A DNA stretch of 64,000 bases from Ruminococcus sp. (GTDB lineage Bacteria > Bacillota > Clostridia > Lachnospirales > Lachnospiraceae), in contig JAMPIB010000003.1 in the NCBI GenBank assembly GCA_023663085.1, positions 1-64,000 on the forward strand, given 5' to 3'. The notes below the pieces were generated by a model. The model saw only the letters and a program-made list of their open reading frames with translations. It was not told where the DNA came from and searched no databases. Shown here one piece after another: positions 32,343-39,621 of the stretch. How positions within the stretch are numbered: the first letter of the stretch is position 1; every line of letters begins with the position of its first letter. Position numbers and translations under genes: made by a program.

Positions 32343-34001
32343 CTATTTTTCCCCGACCTCACTCTTTGCCAAGACTGCTTTCAGTTTTTCCGATTCTGTT
32401 TCGATGACCTTTTTATCAATCCTCTGGAACAGTATATACACTTCGGGGACAGGGTATCCGGCGGGAACGGACTGTTTCTGCCAGATGTTGGGAATATCCA
32501 GCCACTTACAGACTTTTTCCGAAGAAAAAGGCAGAAAGGGATATAACAGTAGCGCCAGATTGGCGATGATCTGCACGCACTGGTACAATGTTTCCCTGCA
32601 GGCAGTCTCATCAGTTGTTCTGGTGATCCACGGCGCATTTGTATCAAAAAGTTTGTTGGCGGCCCTTACGAAATCAAAGATCTCATCGAGGGCATCTTTG
32701 AAGGCCCCGGCTTCTATCTGTCCGCCGACGCTTACAAAAAGCGCTTCGATCTGCTTATCCAGCGCTGTATCAAGTGTTCCTTCCGGCACGACCCCGCCCA
32801 GATACTTTGTGATAAAGGTCAGACAGTGGTTTACATAATTTCCATAAGCTCCCAGCAATTCCCCGTTATGACTGTGAACATATTCTCTCCAGGAAAAATC
32901 CGCATCCTTCTTCTCCGGGCCGTTGACCAGAAAAAAATAACGAATGGAATCCGCCTCGTAGTGCGCCAGAAGGTCTTTGACCCATATCGCATAATTCCGG
33001 CTCGTCGAAATCTTTCTTCCTTCCAGCGTCATATATTCGCTGGATATGATACGGTCGGGCAGATGCCAGCCTTTGCCATGCGCTGACAAAAGTGCGGGCA
33101 GTATAATTGTATGAAAAGGGATGTTATCTTTGCCGTGTACATAATAGTGAAGGGCATCCTTCCCCCAAAGCTTTTCAAAACCGGGGCCGCCTTTTTGGGC
33201 CGCTTCTTTGCTGGCTGACAGATAACCCAGAACATTTTCCGCCCAGATATAGATGGTCTTATCTTCGTATCCTTCCCGCGGCACTTTTATCCCCCACTCC
33301 AGATCTCTGGTCAGCGCACGGTCCCGCAGCCCCTCGTTTATATACTTTTTCGTAAAAGCGATCGCATTTTTTCTCCACTCCGGATGTGCGGCCGCCAGCT
33401 CTTTTAATTCCTTTTCCAGCGCGCTGACTGCGATATATAAATGTCTGGAATTTCTGAAACTGACTGGCTTTCCACATATGGTGCAGACCGGCTCTGACAG
33501 ATTTTCCGCATCCAGCACCGCACCACAGGCATCACACTGATCCCCTCTGGCATCCTGCCCGCACTTCGGGCATTTCCCCAATACGAAACGATCCGCCAAA
33601 AAAGTACCGCAGTTTTCGCAATATGCCGCCGGAGCCTCCCTTTCATATACATAGCAGCTGTTATATAATTCTCTGTGAAATTCCTGTACGAAAGTTTTAT
33701 GCTCCGTAGATGATGTTTTCCCATAAACGTCGTAACTGAAACCCAGTCTGGCAAAACAGTCGCAAAACTCTTCATGATAATGATCGCTGATCTCCTGCGG
33801 CGTCCGCTTCTCCTGTTTTGCACGGATGGCTACCGGCGTTCCATGACAGTCGCTCCCCGATACAAAACACACGTTATCTCCCAGCGCTCTATGATATCTG
33901 GCCAGCACATCTCCGGGCAGTAACCCCGCGATGTGGCCTATATGGAGCGAGCCGTTAGCATACGGCCACGCTCCGCCGATCAAAATAGTTCTCTTTTTCA
34001 T
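32343..34001 (-). CDS. metG: Methionyl-tRNA synthetase, short archaeal-like type
   Basis: The 552-residue enzyme charges tRNA-Met. HIGH appears as HIGH in SLHIGHIAG (residues 18-21). The zinc-knuckle region (about 125-180) has four Cys pairs (CENC, CPKC, CDAC, CTIC). The KMSKS loop reads GRKISTSRNYAI, as in the KFSTS-type enzymes of archaeal-like MetRS. The C-terminal tRNA-binding (EMAP-like) domain of longer bacterial MetRS is absent. It is controlled by a T-box leader with an ATG specifier codon. A second, standard metG may exist outside the window; this type is often an accessory copy. Confidence 0.93.
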   Translation of the reverse strand: MKKRTILIGGAWPYANGSLHIGHIAGLLPGDVLARYHRALGDNVCFVSGSDCHGTPVAIRAKQEKRTPQEISDHYHEEFCDCFARLGFSYDVYGKTSSTEHKTFVQEFHRELYNSCYVYEREAPAAYCENCGTFLADRFVLGKCPKCGQDARGDQCDACGAVLDAENLSEPVCTICGKPVSFRNSRHLYIAVSALEKELKELAAAHPEWRKNAIAFTKKYINEGLRDRALTRDLEWGIKVPREGYEDKTIYIWAENVLGYLSASKEAAQKGGPGFEKLWGKDALHYYVHGKDNIPFHTIILPALLSAHGKGWHLPDRIISSEYMTLEGRKISTSRNYAIWVKDLLAHYEADSIRYFFLVNGPEKKDADFSWREYVHSHNGELLGAYGNYVNHCLTFITKYLGGVVPEGTLDTALDKQIEALFVSVGGQIEAGAFKDALDEIFDFVRAANKLFDTNAPWITRTTDETACRETLYQCVQIIANLALLLYPFLPFSSEKVCKWLDIPNIWQKQSVPAGYPVPEVYILFQRIDKKVIETESEKLKAVLAKSEVGEK

Positions 34002-34041
34002 GGTCTTATTCCTCTTTTCTGATTATTTTCGCCTATATAAT

Positions 34042-34360
34042 AAAAAAACCCTCCTCTCTGAAAAATTTCTTTTTCAGGGACGAGAGCTGTTGCTTCGTGT
34101 TACCACCCCAAATTCACCCATACCTCACGATATGGGCCTTATCAACTACGGACGAGAAATGACTCCTCGATAGTCTATCACGATAACGGGTGAACCCGTC
34201 GCAGCCTTGGCCGGATCGTTTGTTACAGGTACTGGCGATCCGAACTTCGGTGCGCGGCTCCGAGACCATTTTCGACGGTTCCTTCCGTATCTGTTCTCAC
34301 CCTTCCAGACTCTCTGTGACGTATCTAACCGCTTACTCTTCTCTTCATTGCCTTTTTGAT
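34042..34360 (-). promoter_or_regulatory. T-box leader of metG (specifier ATG)
   Basis: On the minus strand Stem I starts with GCAATGAAGAGAAGAGTA near 34350 and includes the AGAGAG and GGTGAGAA elements. The specifier codon ATG is at 34267-34269, in GTCGAAAATGGTCTCGGAGC. The T-box core GGGTGGTAACACG lies at 34096-34108; its TGGT bulge fits an ACCA tRNA end. A terminator hairpin (CTGAAAAA/TTTTTCAG) with a T7 run closes it at 34042-34080. Uncharged tRNA-Met should therefore turn metG on. This fills most of the 579-base gap 34002-34580. Confidence 0.92.
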
Positions 34361-34381
34361 ATTATGGTATCATATGTGTTT

Positions 34382-34409
34382 ATTATAACATGACCGGGCG
34401 TATTTTCAA
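34382..34409 (-). promoter_or_regulatory. Promoter of metG T-box transcript
   Basis: Minus strand: -35 TTGAAA (34404-34409), 16-base spacer, perfect -10 TATAAT (34382-34387). Transcription would start about 25 bases before Stem I. Confidence 0.65.
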
Positions 34410-34422
34410 CTGGTTTTTGTTA

Positions 34423-34462
34423 TTTTGAACATTTTGAACATTTCACGAACATTTCATCAACA
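34423..34462. repeat. Four GAACA iterons between divergent promoters
   Basis: TTTTGAACA (34423), TTTTGAACA (34432), TTTCACGAACA (34441) and TTTCATCAACA (34452). They lie between the metG -35 and the GH42 -35. Confidence 0.6.
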
Positions 34463-34464
34463 TA

Positions 34465-34493
34465 TTTACCTTTCGCCCTTTTCATGCTAGAAT
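34465..34493 (+). promoter_or_regulatory. Promoter of GH42
   Basis: -35 TTTACC (34465-34470), 17-base spacer, extended -10 TGCTAGAAT (core 34488-34493). Confidence 0.55.
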
Positions 34494-34505
34494 TTTCATA
34501 CAACA

Positions 34506-34521
34506 CCGCGCAAGCGGTTGC
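34506..34521. promoter_or_regulatory. Operator-like site of GH42
   Basis: ACCGC-GCAA-GCGGT and, overlapping, GCAAGC-GGTTGC with a central CG as in LacI-family sites. GCGCAAGCGGTTG (34508-34520) differs by one base from the site before the 619-aa gene and lies 15 bases past the -10. Confidence 0.65.
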
Positions 34522-34580
34522 ATAGCACTGATCCGGCATCAATCCAATAGAAAAAAGGAAAAAAGAAAGGAAAACAGACA

Positions 34581-36644
34581 ATGAACGTAGACAAACTATT
34601 ATTCGGGGCGGCATATTATGACGAATACCTGCCTTATGACAGAATTGAAACAGATATGGAACTTATGGAAAAGGCGCATATCAACGTGATCCGTATTGCG
34701 GAATCCACATGGAGCACCTGGGAAGTCCAGGACGGCGTCTTTGATTTTACGCACTTACACCGTATGTTAAAGGCATCACAGGCGCATGGCATTCAGGTCA
34801 TCGTGGGTACGCCCACTTATGCGGTGCCGACCTGGCTTGTGGCCAGATATCCCGATATCCTCACGGAAACGCACTACGGGCCGGAGCGTTACGGCCGCAG
34901 GCAGAATATGGATATTACGCATCCCATGTATTTAAAATATGCCGAACGCCTTATCCGCAGATTGATGGAAGAAGTCAGACCTTATACGCATGTGATCGGC
35001 TTTCAGTTAGACAATGAAACCAAGTCTTATGATACCTGCAGCCGCTATGCGCAGGCTAAATTTGTCGAGTATTTAAAGGAAATTTTCCACAATGATCTGG
35101 ATGCCCTGAACCATGCGTTCGGTCTGGATTACTGGAGCAACCGCATCAACGCCTGGGAAGACTTTCCTGATGTGCGCGGTACTATCAACGGCAGTCTGGG
35201 AGCGGAATATCAGAAATTCCAACGTAAACTTGTCACTGATTTTCTTGCCTGGCAGAGCGCTGTCGTCAAAGAATATGCCCGCCCGGAGCAGTTCATCACC
35301 CAGAATTTTGACTATGACTGGCGCGGCTATTCTTTCGGTTTACAGCCGGAAGTCGATCAGTGGAAAGCCGGCGTTTTCGTAAGCGTTGCCGGATGCGATA
35401 TCTATCATCCTTCCGCGCAGGATCTGAGCGGTGCAGAAATCGCTATAGGCGGCGACATCGCCCGCTCTGTCAAAAAGGACAACTATCTGCTGCTGGAAAC
35501 CGAAGCGCAGGGCAATCTCGGCTGGCTCCACTATCCCGGTCAGTTAAGATTACAGGCTTTCAGCCACCTTGCATCGGGTGCCAATTCCGTTATGTACTGG
35601 CACTGGCATTCCATTCACAACGCTATTGAATCCTACTGGAAGGGTATCTTGAGCCACAATCTGAAAGAAAATGCAACCTACCGGGAAGTCTGCCGGATCG
35701 GGGAAGAATTTGCCGCTTACGGCGCACATTTAAAGAATCTGAAAAAGAAAGCGCAGGCCGCGCTCCTGCTCTCTAACGAGTCGCTTACGGGCCTGCAATG
35801 GTTCGCGATACACGAGGATCTGAAATATAACGATATCGTCCGCTGGATCTATGACGCGCTTTATCAGATGAACGTGGAATGCGATATTCTCTGTGACAGC
35901 GATACTGACCGTTTCAGTCAATATTCTTTATTAATAACACCTGCTCTTTACAGTGCTTCTGATACCTTAATAGAAGCTCTGCGCACCTATGTCAAGCAGG
36001 GCGGCCATCTGTTTTCCACTTTTAAAACAGCGGTCAGTGACCCTATGTTAAAAATTTATCATGACGACCAGCCGCACGCTCTGACGGAAGTTTTCGGCAT
36101 GACCTATGACCAGTTTACGAACGCCGTACATGTCGGCCTGGAAAATATCTCTTTCATCCCATCCAGCCCGGAAAAGGCCATAGAAAAAGATGAAGACAGG
36201 GACTCTGCAAACGCTGTGGGCAAAGAATCCATAGACTGCGTCCACTACTGGATGGAACTGTTACAGCCACAGACTGCCAGAAGCCTTGCCACCTACAAAC
36301 ATCCGCACTGGAATGCCTACAGCGCCATTACTCACAATCATTACGGCCAGGGAACCGCCACCTACGCAGGCTGTTATTTCGAGCAGTCCCTGTTAAAAGA
36401 ACTGCTGGGCTTTTTATGTACCGAAGCAGGCATAGCGCTTGCCGAAGAACAATTTCCTGTTATCATCAAACGCGGCGTAAACGATCTTGGTAAAAATATC
36501 ACCTACTATTTTAACTATTCGGATGATGAACAGAAGATTGCCTGGCATGACGGGGACGCGCATCTGCTGATGCAGGATAAGGAAATCCATGACGGCGATA
36601 TCATAACGCTGCCCTGCTGGGATTTTATTGTGCTGGAGAAATAG
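34581..36644 (+). CDS. GH42 beta-galactosidase
   Basis: The 687-residue enzyme releases galactose from beta-galacto-oligosaccharides. It starts LLFGAAYYDEYLP, the standard GH42 opening. The acid/base Glu lies in IGFQLDNETKSY (near residue 141) and the nucleophile Glu in YLLLETEAQGNLGW (near 302). The trimerisation domain with IYDALYQMNVECDILCD and a C-terminal beta domain follow, so length and order are complete. There is no signal peptide, so it acts inside the cell after import. It has its own promoter and operator, is divergent from metG, and converges on the secreted GH53 with which it shares a terminator. Confidence 0.95.
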   Translation: MNVDKLLFGAAYYDEYLPYDRIETDMELMEKAHINVIRIAESTWSTWEVQDGVFDFTHLHRMLKASQAHGIQVIVGTPTYAVPTWLVARYPDILTETHYGPERYGRRQNMDITHPMYLKYAERLIRRLMEEVRPYTHVIGFQLDNETKSYDTCSRYAQAKFVEYLKEIFHNDLDALNHAFGLDYWSNRINAWEDFPDVRGTINGSLGAEYQKFQRKLVTDFLAWQSAVVKEYARPEQFITQNFDYDWRGYSFGLQPEVDQWKAGVFVSVAGCDIYHPSAQDLSGAEIAIGGDIARSVKKDNYLLLETEAQGNLGWLHYPGQLRLQAFSHLASGANSVMYWHWHSIHNAIESYWKGILSHNLKENATYREVCRIGEEFAAYGAHLKNLKKKAQAALLLSNESLTGLQWFAIHEDLKYNDIVRWIYDALYQMNVECDILCDSDTDRFSQYSLLITPALYSASDTLIEALRTYVKQGGHLFSTFKTAVSDPMLKIYHDDQPHALTEVFGMTYDQFTNAVHVGLENISFIPSSPEKAIEKDEDRDSANAVGKESIDCVHYWMELLQPQTARSLATYKHPHWNAYSAITHNHYGQGTATYAGCYFEQSLLKELLGFLCTEAGIALAEEQFPVIIKRGVNDLGKNITYYFNYSDDEQKIAWHDGDAHLLMQDKEIHDGDIITLPCWDFIVLEK

Positions 36645-36662
36645 GCCATTGGCCTATTTCTT
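36637..36662. terminator. Shared terminator palindrome holding both stop codons
   Basis: AGAAATAGGCC (36637-36647), loop ATT, GGCCTATTTCTT (36651-36662). The TAG stop of GH42 (36642-36644) and the TAG stop of GH53 (36654-36656 on minus) lie symmetrically in the two arms; both genes end in codons AAA TAG. Confidence 0.85.
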
Positions 36663-38834
36663 ATGCAGATAAAAATCATCCAGCGTTCCCCAGCCTTTGG
36701 CCGCGCAGCTAATAGAGGCGCCGACCGTCAGCGTACCGTCGTCTCCTATCGTGATCTCGCTGATAACGGGATTCTTCCAGTTACACCAGCCATCCACTTC
36801 CGTATCCTGCGTCAACTGCTCCGTACCGTTATCCGCATAGATATACATCTGCGCATCCGCACCGGCATCGCCGCCCTGCAGATAGAGGCCGAATTCATAT
36901 GTTCCCGGTTCCAGACCCGTGACCGTCTGCTCCACGGTAAAGGAGACTGCGCTCTCCGACCAGAAATGCAGCGACATGACGCCACTGTAGGCATCTGACT
37001 CTTTATTCTGGAAATCCGTTGCATTACCCTCAATCTCCCACATGGAGGTATCTGCCTCTTCAAAACTGTTATTGGCCAGCAGATTCTGCTGATTTATATA
37101 TATAACAGCTGTTACTTTTTCTTCCGGTAACTGTTCTATTGTTGTAGACGTCGTTTCTGTTCCGTCCACTGAAACCGATTCATCCGTAAACATGCCGTTC
37201 ACCTCATATTCTCCGCTTACGGAAGTGTCGATTGCGGCAAGCGCCTCCTGATCCCATTCCACGCTCACTTGCGCGCTGCTTCTGTCATTGAATAAAACGG
37301 TCGCTTTTTCGGGCATTTCCAGTTCTCCGCCAAGCGGCACGTTGACCTCTACTACAGGAATACTCTCCACTTTCTGTTCTACCAGCGTACCGCAATGCAG
37401 ATATTTAAAGACTTTCAACGATTCCAGCGGATGCCCTTCAAAATCAAAGAGCGCCTGATTATCCCAGGAACTACCGCCGTAATTTTTGCCCGCATCCTTG
37501 GGGTCATAATCTCCCGCATAACTGGAAGCCCAGCCGGAACCTTTACTCTCCCATGCTTCTTTATTGGCGGCCAGTGCATCCGCAGCGCCTGCAGCCGTGG
37601 CATCATAGACATTGACCGGAATCCAGGCCGGTTCCCAGTAAAAAAGACCGAGTCCTGCATCGCCGATGCTGGCAACAGCCGCGCAGACGTCTCTGACTTC
37701 ATTGGCCTGTCCCTGCTCGTTCGCCGCATATTCCGGTACCAGACCACCCTCGTCAACGCTGTTGCCGGAGCCGTCACCGTCTCCTGTCGTATAAAGATAG
37801 GAATTTTCCGCTACCACTACTTTTTTCCCATATTCTCCGGATATGGTGTGAAGCACATCCGCCAGATTCTCCAACGTACCATGCCAGAACGGATAATAGG
37901 AGACGGCAAACACATCATAATCGACCTCTTTTTCCAATAATTTCTGCGCATTGGCAATCGTCCCGTCCTTATCGGAAATATCCGTAAAATGAACGGCGAT
38001 CAGGATATCCTGTCCCTTTTCCTGCGCTACTTCCCGGACAGCCTTAGAACCCGCCCGCAGAAGCTGGCCTTTTTTACCCCATTCGCTCTCTCCGGACATT
38101 CCGTTATTAATTTCGTTACCGATCTGCACCATACCGACTACCGCGCCCGCATCTATGATCTGTGTCAGACTTTCTTTCGTATACTGATAAAGCGCCTCCG
38201 ATTTTTCCTCAATAGACATGCCTTCCCAGGCTTTCGGGCACTGTTGCTTCGATGGGTCCGCCCAGAAATCGGAATAATGATAGTCCACGCAGAGTTTCAT
38301 GCCATAGGCCGCCGCCCTGACGCCGATCTTGGCCGCCGTATCCGTATCATTATGACCGCCGCCATAGCTGTTGCCCTCCGCGTCATAAGGATCGTTCCAT
38401 ACGCGCACTCTGATATAGTTCACGCCATTCTGAGCCAGCGTCTGAAATATATCCTGCTCCTGTCCTTCTTCGTTATAATAGACAACGCCGCTTTCTTCCT
38501 CCGCGATAACACTGGAAATATCCACGCCTCTGATAAAATCCGCCGCCAGACCCTCGATCGGTTCTACATATACGTCCGCTTCTTCCGCCTCTGCCGGCAG
38601 TTCATAGATAATGGGTGTTATTATATTGGCCGGACTTCCTGACGCCTCATTTCCGGCATCTTCTCCGGCCTGCTCTCCCGTATTATCAGCGGCTGCATTC
38701 TCATCCGTCGATATTCCGCTCTCTGTTTCCTGCGTATTCTCCGAAGCTGCTTTTTCTGCGCCGCCGCAGCCTGTCAACCCCAGTATCAGGCACATCGCAG
38801 GAATTGTTAAATAATGATTTAATTTCTTTTTCAT
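36654..38834 (-). CDS. Secreted GH53 endo-galactanase lipoprotein with CBM61-like module
   Basis: The 726-residue lipoprotein has a signal peptide with lipobox LTGC (Cys 23), then an acidic linker (to about residue 100). The GH53 catalytic domain (about 105-465) shows RGVDISSVIAEEESG, VRVRVWNDPYDAEG, DYHYSDFWADPSKQ, the acid/base in VQIGNEINNG and the nucleophile in VVVAENSYLY. An Ig-like domain (VNVPLGGELEMPEKATVLF, about 495-570) and a C-terminal CBM61-like galactan-binding module (NLLANNSFEEADTSMWEIEG onward, about 583-726) follow. It would cut type I galactan at the cell surface and supply oligosaccharides for import. It is convergent with GH42. A candidate -35 (TTGTAG near 38929) is weak. 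Confidence 0.93.
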   Translation of the reverse strand: MKKKLNHYLTIPAMCLILGLTGCGGAEKAASENTQETESGISTDENAAADNTGEQAGEDAGNEASGSPANIITPIIYELPAEAEEADVYVEPIEGLAADFIRGVDISSVIAEEESGVVYYNEEGQEQDIFQTLAQNGVNYIRVRVWNDPYDAEGNSYGGGHNDTDTAAKIGVRAAAYGMKLCVDYHYSDFWADPSKQQCPKAWEGMSIEEKSEALYQYTKESLTQIIDAGAVVGMVQIGNEINNGMSGESEWGKKGQLLRAGSKAVREVAQEKGQDILIAVHFTDISDKDGTIANAQKLLEKEVDYDVFAVSYYPFWHGTLENLADVLHTISGEYGKKVVVAENSYLYTTGDGDGSGNSVDEGGLVPEYAANEQGQANEVRDVCAAVASIGDAGLGLFYWEPAWIPVNVYDATAAGAADALAANKEAWESKGSGWASSYAGDYDPKDAGKNYGGSSWDNQALFDFEGHPLESLKVFKYLHCGTLVEQKVESIPVVEVNVPLGGELEMPEKATVLFNDRSSAQVSVEWDQEALAAIDTSVSGEYEVNGMFTDESVSVDGTETTSTTIEQLPEEKVTAVIYINQQNLLANNSFEEADTSMWEIEGNATDFQNKESDAYSGVMSLHFWSESAVSFTVEQTVTGLEPGTYEFGLYLQGGDAGADAQMYIYADNGTEQLTQDTEVDGWCNWKNPVISEITIGDDGTLTVGASISCAAKGWGTLDDFYLHKK

Positions 38835-38953
38835 AGTTAAATCAAACCCTCCCTTTCATCTGAAACAGATAAATTTTTACTTCCCGAAATGATATTTTCA
38901 GTTTACCATATCTTCCTGCCTGCCTACAACTTATTTTATATCATAAAAAGTTC

Positions 38954-38983
38954 TTGCCTAACCCCATCCACCTATGCTATAAT
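38954..38983 (+). promoter_or_regulatory. Promoter of tRNA-Trp (and the lipoprotein)
   Basis: -35 TTGCCT (38954-38959), 18-base spacer, perfect -10 TATAAT (38978-38983), about 25 bases ahead of the tRNA. Confidence 0.7.
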
Positions 38984-39014
38984 ATCTCTCGGTGGTTCGT
39001 TATTTACCACGCAT

Positions 39015-39085
39015 AGGGGCATAGTTCAAAGGTAGAACAGTGGTCTCCAAAACCATCGATGTGGGTTCGATTCCTACTGCCCCTG
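39015..39085 (+). tRNA. tRNA-Trp (anticodon CCA)
   Basis: Acceptor arms AGGGGCA (39015-39021) and TGCCCCT (39078-39084) pair fully, with G as discriminator. D stem GTTC/GAAC, anticodon stem GTGGT/ACCAT with loop CTCCAAA (anticodon CCA), T arm GTGGG-TTCGATT-CCTAC. The CCA end is not encoded. It is 71 bases long. Confidence 0.95.
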
Positions 39086-39087
39086 TT

Positions 39088-39621
39088 ATGAAAAGATCAT
39101 TTATCATCCTATTACTTTCGGCGCTTATGATGACCGGCTGCGGCAAGGAGACATTGCTTCTGACAGAGGCTGATTACGCGCTGAATCTGCAATCAAATAC
39201 GACAAGTAAAGGCATCGGTATCGGTGATACGCCAGAGGCGTTTTTAGAAGCCTATAGCGGTTATAATATCGAGACGACGAAAAACGGCGGCTCCTATCAG
39301 GCCCTGCCGGATGATGAGATTCCCTTTGAGGAACCCATCAAGACAATATTGCCTACTTTCTTCATTAATGGAGTCCCCGCAACGATTGAACAGATATGCG
39401 AAGAAAATGGAATCCAGCGGCTGGAATTATTACCGCTTCTCAGTTCCGAGGAATATCTGCAGGATCATACTGTAACTTATCATTACATAGTCTTCAGCTG
39501 GGAGAACGGCGTCATCACAGATATCCGCTCGGAGTACATGGACTACAACGAAGATGCTTCTTACTATGAAGAACTGGAAAAAGAAGAACTGGAAACCGGG
39601 GAACCGGAAACCGAAAACTGA
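39088..39621 (+). CDS. Small lipoprotein encoded directly after tRNA-Trp
   Basis: The 177-residue protein starts MKRSFIILLLSALMMTGCGKE, a clear lipoprotein signal with lipobox MTGC. The mature part is unrecognised; it has IGIGDTPEAFLEAYSGY and a final Glu-rich tail. The ATG is only two bases after the tRNA 3' end. The upstream 25 bases are tRNA and contain no ribosome site; reading frames that start inside the tRNA are not plausible. After tRNA maturation the mRNA would be nearly leaderless. The last 58 bases overlap the convergent ABC gene and consist of 15-bp repeats (from about 39573), the final copy including the TGA stop. Confidence 0.75.
   Translation: MKRSFIILLLSALMMTGCGKETLLLTEADYALNLQSNTTSKGIGIGDTPEAFLEAYSGYNIETTKNGGSYQALPDDEIPFEEPIKTILPTFFINGVPATIEQICEENGIQRLELLPLLSSEEYLQDHTVTYHYIVFSWENGVITDIRSEYMDYNEDASYYEELEKEELETGEPETEN

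Noticed and set aside
32343-34001. Inactive MetRS because KMSKS reads KISTS
   Set aside because: KFSTS-type loops occur in functional archaeal-like MetRS enzymes, and all other blocks are intact.
39040-39087. Lipoprotein start inside the tRNA-Trp gene
   Set aside because: The frame is open there, but the sequence is a fully paired tRNA and the real signal peptide starts at 39088.
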